Assembly (NCBI GenBank): GCA_028289065.1
Contig: JAQGHA010000009.1
Coordinates: 1 to 64,000 of the forward strand
Source: Candidatus Saccharimonadota bacterium
Lineage (GTDB): Bacteria; Patescibacteriota; Saccharimonadia; Saccharimonadales; Saccharimonadaceae
DNA: 64,000 bases
Direction: 5' to 3'
The translations under genes and the position numbers were made by a program. Below, in pieces: positions 46,536 to 53,884 of this stretch. How positions within the stretch are numbered: the stretch's first letter is position 1; every line of letters begins with the position of its first letter. The notes under the pieces are model-generated. The model was not told the origin of the DNA, ran no database searches, and worked only from the letters and a program-made list of their open reading frames with translations.

Positions 46536-47553
46536 CAACCTAGCTATTATCGCAGCAGCCGGTTCTCGAAAAACGGAGTATGTGATCGACAAGGCCTTAG
46601 GAATGCCCGACAAAAATGTCCTCATAACAACATATACGAACGAAAACCAACGCCAAATCATAGAACGTATCCAGGCAAAGAGCAATGGTACTGTTCCTGC
46701 TCACATTACTGTACTTGGCTGGTTTACATTCTTAGTTAATGAATGTGCAAGACCATATCAAAATGCTTTTACTCTTAAACCCGGCTACATGAAGTCATTA
46801 AATTTCATTGGTGAACGATACAGACTTACGTCAAAAAATTCACTCAGCTATTTCTTCGACAAAAACAGAGATATCTATCGCAATGGGGTATCTGATTTTG
46901 CGTGTGATGTAAACCAAATTACAGGCGGCAAAGTAATCGCTCGACTTGAGCAAATATGGGATCACATATTCATAGATGAGGTACAGGACCTGGTAGGCTT
47001 TGATCTTGACCTGCTTGATCGGCTCTTTGACTCAACAATAGGCATTACTTTAGTAGGAGATCCACGCCAGTACATGGTGCCAACGAATACAGCTAGCAAG
47101 TACAAGAAGTACAAAAAAGAGGGTCTGCTCGACTGGTTTGAGGAACGAAAAGCAAAAGTGACTATTGAACCACGCGTCCAAAGCCATAGATGCAATCAGA
47201 CAATTTGTGATTTTGCAGATGCACTTTTTCCCAATATGCCTTCGACAGAATCGCTAAACACAGAAGTAACTGGCCATGACGGCATTTTTATAATACCTCG
47301 TGCAGATGTCGCTGCTTACGTAGCAACCTATAAGCCAACTATATTACGCGAGAATAAGAACACAGATACTGAAGGGTTGGCAGCAATAAATATTGGTGTA
47401 TCTAAAGGTAGCACCTATGATCGTGTACTAATATTTCCAGCAAGTACTGTAATCCAGTACTACAAAAACCGTGACCTTGAAAACTTTAAGAGCCGAGAGC
47501 GTCTTTACGTAGCCGCTACTCGCGCCCGCTTCAGCGCGACATTCGTGGAGTAA
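46522..47553 (+). CDS. Compact UvrD/SF1A helicase, GajB-like
   Basis: 343 residues. Motifs: AAAGSRKTEYVI (I), IFIDEVQDLVG (II), LVGDPRQ (III), HRCNQTI (IV), GVSKGSTYDRVLIF (V) and ERLYVAATRAR (VI). Gabija GajB proteins are nearer 500 residues, so the insertion domains are reduced. In motif I the Gly usually preceding Lys is Arg (GSRKT), an uncommon change next to the ATP-binding Lys; I infer ATP binding may be altered. It is translated together with the GajA-like nuclease. Confidence 0.8.
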   Translation: MPSHNNLAIIAAAGSRKTEYVIDKALGMPDKNVLITTYTNENQRQIIERIQAKSNGTVPAHITVLGWFTFLVNECARPYQNAFTLKPGYMKSLNFIGERYRLTSKNSLSYFFDKNRDIYRNGVSDFACDVNQITGGKVIARLEQIWDHIFIDEVQDLVGFDLDLLDRLFDSTIGITLVGDPRQYMVPTNTASKYKKYKKEGLLDWFEERKAKVTIEPRVQSHRCNQTICDFADALFPNMPSTESLNTEVTGHDGIFIIPRADVAAYVATYKPTILRENKNTDTEGLAAINIGVSKGSTYDRVLIFPASTVIQYYKNRDLENFKSRERLYVAATRARFSATFVE

Positions 47554-47554
47554 C

Positions 47555-47791
47555 TTACCTGCCCTGAAGATTCCGAACGTCAGTATTAGTGAAGCCACGC
47601 TTACCCATTGCTTCGTCAAATCGCTGGTCCATATAGAAAAGATCTGCAATTCCACCTATAAAAAAATAGTTTAAGGTAATCAATCTTTTGAACCATTTCT
47701 CGCCTAGGTACATTCGGTTGATCGGGAACGGCATGATAGTACAAATGATTGTCAGCACTTTATAGGTTTTTCGATTTTTCACAGTATTCAC
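47555..47791 (-). CDS. TM2-domain membrane protein
   Basis: 78 residues, two hydrophobic helices. CTIMPFPINRMYLGEKWFKRLITL followed by GGIADLFYMDQ matches the TM2 pattern (G-x-HRFYLG...DLF). It converges tightly with the helicase gene. Its role in the element is unknown; TM2 proteins also occur near phage-defence genes. Confidence 0.7.
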   Translation of the reverse strand: MNTVKNRKTYKVLTIICTIMPFPINRMYLGEKWFKRLITLNYFFIGGIADLFYMDQRFDEAMGKRGFTNTDVRNLQGR

Positions 47792-47831
47792 CTTCTTTAT
47801 TTAGCCCATATATACATCATGGGTCCGCTAA

Positions 47832-47978
47832 ATAAAAAAGGACACCGTGACGGTGTTCTAAATCGTTTGTCCGCAATAAGCTTTCACCTACTGTTTCGCA
47901 CGGTGCCCATTTTTATAGGCGAATACCGCACGGAATTAATCCGGGCTAACTTATTGCGAATTTGAACGATTTAGAACA
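47832..47978 (-). ncRNA. Candidate structured RNA of about 147 nt
   Basis: On the minus strand an extended -10 (TGGTATAAT, 47984-47989) predicts a start at about 47978, exactly where TGTTCTAAATCGTT begins. This pairs with AACGATTTAGAACA at the 3' end, and CGCAATAAG with CTTATTGCG, closing a rod with an internal bubble. The interior holds CGGA/TCCG and GCAC/GTGC hairpins. ACACCGT/ACGGTGT followed by CTTTTTTAT is a terminator. No ORF fits. Function and family are unknown; the architecture is loosely 6S-like. Confidence 0.65.
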
Positions 47979-48021
47979 AGTTGATTATACCATGCTCTTA
48001 GGACTTAACAGAGACAAGGGA

Positions 48022-48027
48022 TATAAT
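48022..48027 (+). promoter_or_regulatory. Leaderless promoter, divergent from the RNA gene
   Basis: TATAAT eight bases before the ATG at 48036. It faces the RNA promoter back-to-back, about 35 bases apart. Confidence 0.6.
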
Positions 48028-48035
48028 GGTCATCA

Positions 48036-48476
48036 ATGCGCAAGAACAATAGCCAACACGATTATGGAATCGTCTCCGATATACCTCAGGACGGTGACGT
48101 TTTGTATTGGCTGGATTACGATACGGACCAAGGAATACTTAAGTTGAACGGTATTAGGATCCAGCGGTTCCAATGGGGTAAACAGGCCGACATGCTTTTC
48201 ACAGAACTGTTCAGTCAGGCTGACGATATTAAAGTACTGGAAATCCAAGATGGATCAGTGGACTTTAACCCCATCGTAAATAACATTAAAATGCCACTTC
48301 TTTTCCGCAAGGCAATCTTTAGAACGTCCGACAGTGGAAACAAAATGCAAATCACAACCAGAATCAACAGGGAAATGCTTAAGAAGCACCGCGTTTTACA
48401 ATCGACAGTCGATGATTACATCACCGAAAAACGTGATGCTTTATACAAATCAGAAAAAACCAATAAAGTTCAATAA
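48036..48476 (+). CDS. Hypothetical protein of the element
   Basis: 146 residues, leaderless. The sequence looks globular with mixed alpha and beta (VLYWLDYDTDQGILKLNG; KMPLLFRKAIFRTSDSGNK) and a basic helical C terminus (ITEKRDALYKSEKTNK). I recognise no family. The position next to the recombinase and divergent from the RNA gene suggests a regulator or excision factor; this is speculation. Confidence 0.6.
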   Translation: MRKNNSQHDYGIVSDIPQDGDVLYWLDYDTDQGILKLNGIRIQRFQWGKQADMLFTELFSQADDIKVLEIQDGSVDFNPIVNNIKMPLLFRKAIFRTSDSGNKMQITTRINREMLKKHRVLQSTVDDYITEKRDALYKSEKTNKVQ

Positions 48477-48525
48477 AACTAAATAGAAAAACGACAGAGC
48501 CGTTCGCTCGTGTGACTATAGTCCC

Positions 48526-48675
48526 ATGAACACAACTTCACCAGTAAAAAACATACAGGCAGAAAGCCTTATTGACCTGGTCGAAGTACTTGAAAAGATT
48601 GAGCTGAATTACAATCGTATCGAATCAAACAGCGTAAGCATGACTGGTAAAAATGGACAGATTATTGTCTACTAG
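48526..48675 (+). CDS. Small 49-residue protein before the recombinase
   Basis: ORF too short for the track. TATAGT lies just before the ATG. It encodes MNTTSPVKNIQAESLIDLVE followed by an amphipathic helix; no family is recognised. The segment GACTGGTAAAAATGG near its end is repeated exactly at the recombinase start. It could be an excisionase-like factor, by position only. Confidence 0.45.
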   Translation: MNTTSPVKNIQAESLIDLVEVLEKIELNYNRIESNSVSMTGKNGQIIVY

Positions 48676-48704
48676 TATTCCTGGTTTAGTATAGACTGGT
48701 AAAA

Positions 48705-50282
48705 ATGGCACGAAACAAAGAACCTATCGATCTCAGCACTTTGCGATACGCTCTGTATGCCCGCAAGTCGACCGAAGATGAAGGAAGCCAGATGCGCTCG
48801 ATCAAGGACCAGATAGACGAATGCAAGAAACTTGCAAAACGCGAAAACTTGAACGTCGTGATTATCCTAGAGGAATCAAAATCTGCAAAGAAGCCGGATA
48901 ATAGACCGGTTTTTTCTCAATTGCTTAACGACATAGAGTCTAATAAGTACGATGCTATCCTCTGCTGGCATCCTGATAGGCTAAGTCGAAATATGCTAGA
49001 GAGTGGCAAAATCATCGACATGCTAGATACCGGTGTAATAAGAGACTTGAGATTTAATAGTCACCAATTCAGCAATGATGCCAATGGAAAAATGTTACTT
49101 GGAATGCTTTTTGTTTTCTCCAAGCAGTATTCAGAGGACCTTTCAGAAAAGGTCCGGCGTGGCATAGATCACAACTTTGAAGAGGGTAAATCCTCAGGTT
49201 TTCCTAAATGGGGATATAATCGCGATGCAGTGTCTGGGTTCTATCGTCCAGATGATAACTTCGAGTATATAAATCAAGGCTGGGAAATGCGCTTGTCTGG
49301 TTCCTCGATGGAAGAAATTCTCCAATACTGGCGAGATAATAATGTACACCGAATGACAAAACTGAACAGAAAAAGCCTAGTGTCTCGACGCGTAGACGTG
49401 TATAAAAGTACCGCTACTAGAATATTTCAGGATCCATTCTATTACGGCATACTTGAACAGGCCGAGCAAGAAGTTGATTTGAGGACAATATATAACTTCA
49501 ATCCCATGATTGACGAGAGTATATACGAATCAGTACAGGCTTTGGGCTATAACAGGTCTCGTACAAAGCCACAGGAGACCCGTGGTGGCGTGTTTTACCC
49601 ATTCAGAGGAATGGTATTCTGCGGAGTATGCAACAGCACCACACCAATGCGCGTAGGAAAGAATAAGAGTGGTAGCGGTACGTACTTTTTGTCATACCGA
49701 TGCGACAACAAGCTATGCACCCGTAAAGTTAAGTCCGTAAGAGCCAAATATATAATGGACGACTTGTATGAAACTCTGGATAAACTCAAATTCACTGAGA
49801 ACGAATACTCCCAGTACAGTAAACATATTGAAAACTATACTGACGAAAGCCTGGTTGAGATCAGAACTCTACTTAGAAGCCGTAAGGCTTTAAAAACGAA
49901 TAAGGAAAATCAGCGAAAAGAGATGTCTTTAAAACTTGCCAACCTTGGCAAAAAGTCGCTAGCTTATGCAGATGTAAATGAATACCTGGAGAATTTACAA
50001 AACGAAATTATAGATTTACAAGCAGAAATCCTCACCTTAGAAGCAAAAATGGCAGATCCAGCCAAGATAATGTTGAGCAAAAATGAGTTTTTGAACTTGG
50101 CAAATTCAGCCGCTGACAAGATGAGAGCTGGGGCTGCAGTCGAAAAAGACATGCTTGCACGAATATTGCTTTTGAACTTGACCATAAATAACGAAATGGT
50201 CCCCTCCTACCAGTGGAGAGAACCATTCGCTGACTTGCTAAAAGCCAAATCAATTTCACTTGGTGCGAAGAGCGGGACTTGA
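48705..50282 (+). CDS. Large serine recombinase (integrase) of the element
   Basis: 525 residues. The catalytic domain starts YALYARKSTEDEGS (nucleophile Ser22) and SIKDQIDECKKLA; LCWHPDRLSR holds the active-site Arg residues. A recombinase domain, a zinc ribbon (CGVCN...CDNKLC) and a long coiled coil (about 380-450) follow, the full large-serine-integrase layout. The last seven codons and stop lie within the tRNA-Leu gene: the frame passes the att core as LGA and ends KSGT. The missing 46-residue tail is at the left end of the element. A TATAGA box is close to the start. Confidence 0.9.
   Translation: MARNKEPIDLSTLRYALYARKSTEDEGSQMRSIKDQIDECKKLAKRENLNVVIILEESKSAKKPDNRPVFSQLLNDIESNKYDAILCWHPDRLSRNMLESGKIIDMLDTGVIRDLRFNSHQFSNDANGKMLLGMLFVFSKQYSEDLSEKVRRGIDHNFEEGKSSGFPKWGYNRDAVSGFYRPDDNFEYINQGWEMRLSGSSMEEILQYWRDNNVHRMTKLNRKSLVSRRVDVYKSTATRIFQDPFYYGILEQAEQEVDLRTIYNFNPMIDESIYESVQALGYNRSRTKPQETRGGVFYPFRGMVFCGVCNSTTPMRVGKNKSGSGTYFLSYRCDNKLCTRKVKSVRAKYIMDDLYETLDKLKFTENEYSQYSKHIENYTDESLVEIRTLLRSRKALKTNKENQRKEMSLKLANLGKKSLAYADVNEYLENLQNEIIDLQAEILTLEAKMADPAKIMLSKNEFLNLANSAADKMRAGAAVEKDMLARILLLNLTINNEMVPSYQWREPFADLLKAKSISLGAKSGT
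50259..50267 (+). other. attR core in tRNA-Leu
   Basis: CTTGGTGCG, overlapping the CCA end and acceptor of tRNA-Leu. The recombinase frame runs through it. Confidence 0.75.
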
Positions 50283-50347
50283 ACCCGCACGGCCGTGAAG
50301 CCAAGAGATTTTAAGTCTCTCGTGTCTACCAATTCCACCATCCTCGC
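50261..50347 (-). tRNA. tRNA-Leu (TAA)
   Basis: 87 nt with a long variable arm; anticodon loop CTTAAAA, acceptor GCGAGGA/TCTTCGC with one G-U, T-arm GCGGG-TTCAAGT-CCCGC and encoded CCA. It is the integration target of the element, which separates it from its terminator. Confidence 0.95.
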
Positions 50348-50384
50348 ATGTATATGTTCTTGGTACAAAAAAATTATACCAGAT

Positions 50385-50458
50385 TGGAGGCACCTACGGG
50401 TAACGCTCCCGTCTACACGGTTTTGCAGACCGTTGCCTAACTTCTCGGCCAAGGCGCC
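50385..50458 (-). tRNA. tRNA-Cys (GCA) with noncanonical D and T loops
   Basis: 74 nt. All four stems pair: GGCGCCT/AGGTGCC (one G-U), GCC/GGC, ACGGT/ACCGT and ACGGG/CCCGT; anticodon loop CTGCAAA; discriminator T and encoded CCA. The T-loop reads AGCGTTA where TTCGAAT-like is expected, and the D-loop GAGAAGTTA lacks the GG pair. It is co-transcribed with tRNA-Leu. Confidence 0.85.
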
Positions 50459-50538
50459 ATCCTGGCCATTATACCAGAGTCATCATCAAATCGGCGACCC
50501 CTCGTGATATACTATTTTTAAACGTAAGAGGAGCTCCA

Positions 50539-51360
50539 ATGTCGTTAGTTAATGAGCCGCACACCCCATCACTTGCTGCCAAAGAAGCATCGTCTTCTGA
50601 GCCAAGTCGTATTGGCAAATTAAAGTTAGCCTTTTTGTATGTTCTTATCGGCGGGCTTGCTGCCTCAGCTTTAACCGCTATTATTGCTCTATTAATTGGC
50701 TCATTTAATAGTGAGATTCAAAAGTCACTACTGACTATTTTTGTTTTCTTTAGCCACAGCCTCTTTATCTTGGCGTTGCTTTGGGCAGATAAATACAATG
50801 AAGTCGGCCGAAATGTACTTCCTACTAGCATCTTTGGCTTGGCTTTAGCTAATATGATCACTACAACATTGTCTACCTGGGAAATCATTAGTACCGAAAC
50901 AGCTTGGCGTGCTCTAGGCCTTTACTTTTTAATAATTGGGGCTGTATTTATTATTACCGGCATATTAAAATTACGCCTTAACCACAAAGCCACCAAAGCT
51001 GGGCTTTATACATCTATTGGGTCAATTACGGTATTAGTTATTACACTCGCTCCATGGGTTCTTCATATTGTTGATAGGTTTGACCCTCTATACTTCCGTA
51101 GCGTTGCTGCTCTATCTATATTTTCAAGCACCGCTTTCCTAATTGCGATAATCCTTCGTGGTATTGCACTAGCGCGACATCCCGAATTAAAAGCAACCAT
51201 ACCAGCAACCCACCCTATTCCAGGCAACCTACTGGCCATCTACATTACCGTCGGAACTATTACCGCCATGGTATGGTGTAGTGGCCTAGCCGGCTTCTTA
51301 ATAAGCGCAGTCGAAAATACCCGCCCGGCTTTCGACAATGGCTACAACCGTTACTATTAG
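50539..51360 (+). CDS. Hypothetical seven-span membrane protein
   Basis: 273 residues: a polar Ser/Ala-rich 25-residue N terminus and about seven transmembrane helices with few charged loops. AGAGGAG precedes the ATG. I recognise no family. It is seven bases from the MFS gene and may be co-transcribed. Confidence 0.65.
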   Translation: MSLVNEPHTPSLAAKEASSSEPSRIGKLKLAFLYVLIGGLAASALTAIIALLIGSFNSEIQKSLLTIFVFFSHSLFILALLWADKYNEVGRNVLPTSIFGLALANMITTTLSTWEIISTETAWRALGLYFLIIGAVFIITGILKLRLNHKATKAGLYTSIGSITVLVITLAPWVLHIVDRFDPLYFRSVAALSIFSSTAFLIAIILRGIALARHPELKATIPATHPIPGNLLAIYITVGTITAMVWCSGLAGFLISAVENTRPAFDNGYNRYY

Positions 51361-51366
51361 TACCCT

Positions 51367-52665
51367 ATGAAAAATTTCATTCCTGTTTTAATTAATACCG
51401 CACTGGCGAACATCACAACCAGCTTTCTATGGTTTGCTTTAACATTCTGGGTATATATTGAAACACAATCCGTTCTTGCTACTGGGCTGATTGGCGGAAC
51501 GTACATGTTACTGGTGGCTGTTTCGAGTTTGTTCTTCGGAACCCTCGTGGACCAGCATCGTAAAAAGACCATCATGGTAGCATCGGGTCTGTTTACTTTA
51601 GTTACTTACTTAATAGCAGCCGCCTTCTTTGTCCTCACCCCTTCTGAACTATTACTTGATTGGACTGGGCCGTACTTATGGATCTTTGCAGCAGTCGTAC
51701 TGATTGGTTCTGTCGTTGAAAATATGCGTAATATCGCTTTATCAACTACTGTTACATTGCTGGTTCCAAAGGAAAAATATGCCAACGCTAACGGGTTAGT
51801 TGGAACCGTTCAAGGGCTTGGCTTTCTCGTTACCTCAGTATTTAGTGGCCTCGCAATTGGTTTCCTCGGTATGGGCTGGACCTTAGCTATCGCCTTAGTC
51901 GCCACGTTCCTCGCCACTATTCACCTAGTCTTTTTTGTAAAAATTCCCGAAGAACAAATTGCTCACGACCCTGAACTTGAGAATAAGAAAATCGACATCA
52001 AAGGGAGTATTGCGGCAATTAAAGTTGTTCCCGGTTTATTTGGCTTAATCATATTTTCAACCTTTAATAACTTCATTGGTGGCATATACATGGCCCTTAT
52101 GGACCCCTACGGTTTGACGCTATTTTCAGTCCAAATTTGGGGTATTGTATGGGGCATTTGTAGTACTGGGTTTATTCTTGGAGGAATAATCATTGCTAAG
52201 AAAGGCCTTGGTAAAAAACCACTTCGAACGTTGCTAATAGCTAACATTGTTATGGCGACGATTGGTATGTTGTTTGCAATCCGTGAATTCTGGTTGCTAT
52301 ATGTCGTCGGTATATTCCTCTATATGTGCCTTATTCCTATTATTGAAGCTACCGAACAAACAATTATTCAGCGGGTTGTTCCACTAAAAAGACAAGGCCG
52401 CGTGTTTGGCTTCGCTCAAAGCTTCGAGGCAGCCGCATCCCCTATTACAGCCATTCTGATAGGACCCATCGCTCAGTTCTGGGTTATTCCATATATGAAT
52501 AGTGCGGACGGTCAGGCGCAGCTAGGATGGCTTTTAGGTACAGGTGATGCTCGTGGTATTGCACTACTGTTCTTTATCGGTGGTGCCATTATGCTTATAG
52601 CCGTGTTACTCGCCTTTAAAACCAGGTCTTACAAAGTTTTGTCTCAGTTCTACAGCAAAACTTAA
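51367..52665 (+). CDS. MFS transporter
   Basis: 432 residues with twelve predicted helices. The loop-2 motif is GTLVDQHRKKTIMVASG (a form of GxxxDRxGRR), and NANGLVGTVQGLGFLVTSVFSG is the helix 5 region common in drug/MFS_3 (MacAB-less efflux, enterobactin exporter-like) families. It is probably an efflux pump; substrate unknown. Confidence 0.85.
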   Translation: MKNFIPVLINTALANITTSFLWFALTFWVYIETQSVLATGLIGGTYMLLVAVSSLFFGTLVDQHRKKTIMVASGLFTLVTYLIAAAFFVLTPSELLLDWTGPYLWIFAAVVLIGSVVENMRNIALSTTVTLLVPKEKYANANGLVGTVQGLGFLVTSVFSGLAIGFLGMGWTLAIALVATFLATIHLVFFVKIPEEQIAHDPELENKKIDIKGSIAAIKVVPGLFGLIIFSTFNNFIGGIYMALMDPYGLTLFSVQIWGIVWGICSTGFILGGIIIAKKGLGKKPLRTLLIANIVMATIGMLFAIREFWLLYVVGIFLYMCLIPIIEATEQTIIQRVVPLKRQGRVFGFAQSFEAAASPITAILIGPIAQFWVIPYMNSADGQAQLGWLLGTGDARGIALLFFIGGAIMLIAVLLAFKTRSYKVLSQFYSKT

Positions 52666-52715
52666 TAATTCAGTATTATACTATCTATAATAGATGCTAA
52701 TTCGAAAGGCTACCG

Positions 52716-53834
52716 ATGAAAAGAAAATCCGTCATTATTACACTTGTGGCCATAACTGCCGTACTGCTATTAACCGCATTTGGGTTCGCCGGGGGAATGT
52801 ACATCCAGAAACTACGTACTGGTACTACCTACAATGCCTTAAACTCAACCAGTGACGGAAATACATCGGTTACGAACGAAGAAAGTACGATCGCCGCTAT
52901 TGCCGAGAAGGTTGGCCCAAGTGTCGTATCTATCGTTACTAAAAGCCAAGCGCAATCGTACTACGGAACTGCATCGCAACAAGGTGCCGGCACTGGAATT
53001 ATCGTTAGCTCAGACGGTTACATCATGACCAATAATCATGTTATTGAAGATGCCAACGACGTGGTAGTTATTGATAGTACCGGTGTACAATTTGATGACG
53101 TTACAGTTATAGGCCGCGATCCTCTTAACGATGTCGCTTTTTTGAAGGTGAAATCAAACGCTACATTTAAACCCGTTACGCTCGGTACAAGTTCTACCCT
53201 GCGAATTGGGCAACAAGTTGTCGCCATCGGTAACGCACTCGGCCAGTATAGTAATACAGTTACAAGTGGTATCATATCTGGTGTTGGCCGTCCCGTAACT
53301 GCTGAAGCAGGTAACGGCCAAACTGAAACACTCACCGACCTCATTCAAACCGATGCTTCCATTAACCCCGGAAATTCTGGTGGACCACTACTTAATATGG
53401 CGGGGCAAGTTATTGGTATTAATACTGCCATTGCTGCCGATGCCAACGGAATTGGCTTTTCTATTCCAATCAACTCTACCAAAGGCGTACTCGCTGGTGT
53501 ATTAGAGAAAGGCAAAATCAGCCGTGCCTACATGGGAGTGAATTACTTGAGTGTTACTCCTGACGTTGCGAAGCAATACAAATTAACCGTAAAAGATGGC
53601 GCATACGTATATGCAACCGACGGGTCGGCCGTAGCCTCGGGTAGTCCAGCCGAAAAAGCCGGGCTTAAAAACAACGATGTCATTGTAAAAATAAACGACG
53701 ATACTATCGGCAAACAAGGCAGCTTATCTAGTATTATTGGCCAGTATAAGCCAGGCGATACTGTTACGGTGACATATTTACGGGGCGGAAATAGTAATAC
53801 CACCCAGCTGACGTTTAGCGCTTACAGTTCTTAA
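52716..53834 (+). CDS. HtrA/DegP-like serine protease with PDZ domain
   Basis: 372 residues. An N-terminal signal anchor (about 8-28) is followed by a trypsin-like domain with His (TNNHVIEDAND, near 107), Asp (DPLNDVAFLKV, near 138) and Ser (GNSGGPLLN, near 221), then one PDZ domain (SPAEKAGLKNNDVIVKIND). It degrades misfolded extracytoplasmic proteins. GAAAGG precedes the ATG; TATAAT lies further upstream. Confidence 0.95.
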   Translation: MKRKSVIITLVAITAVLLLTAFGFAGGMYIQKLRTGTTYNALNSTSDGNTSVTNEESTIAAIAEKVGPSVVSIVTKSQAQSYYGTASQQGAGTGIIVSSDGYIMTNNHVIEDANDVVVIDSTGVQFDDVTVIGRDPLNDVAFLKVKSNATFKPVTLGTSSTLRIGQQVVAIGNALGQYSNTVTSGIISGVGRPVTAEAGNGQTETLTDLIQTDASINPGNSGGPLLNMAGQVIGINTAIAADANGIGFSIPINSTKGVLAGVLEKGKISRAYMGVNYLSVTPDVAKQYKLTVKDGAYVYATDGSAVASGSPAEKAGLKNNDVIVKINDDTIGKQGSLSSIIGQYKPGDTVTVTYLRGGNSNTTQLTFSAYSS

Positions 53835-53884
53835 CTATTCAACACTACTTGTAATTTCTAGGAAATATACTATAATAGTTAATA

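Larger units (their letters stand above)
39908..50267. mobile_element. 10.35-kb integrative element in tRNA-Leu carrying defence genes
   Basis: Bounded by CTTGGTGCG at 39908-39916 and 50259-50267; the right copy includes the 3' end (CCA) of tRNA-Leu. A large serine recombinase lies at the right end, and the missing 3' part of its gene lies at the left end in the same frame. Cargo: DUF6504-like and Y-family polymerase genes, PIN/zinc-finger, CD-NTase/SLATT, OLD/UvrD pair, TM2, a candidate RNA and two small hypotheticals. No replication or conjugation genes are evident, so it would need outside help to move between cells. Confidence 0.85.

Noticed and set aside
47962-48147. 61-codon plus-strand ORF over the RNA promoter
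   Set aside because: It overlaps the better-supported leaderless gene at 48036 in another frame and the RNA promoter.
44931-48476. Retron interpretation of the OLD nuclease with nearby structured RNA
   Set aside because: No reverse transcriptase gene is present in the element.
48526-48675. Small ORF as an antitoxin for the PIN-like protein
   Set aside because: It is 5.4 kb away and not in the same operon.
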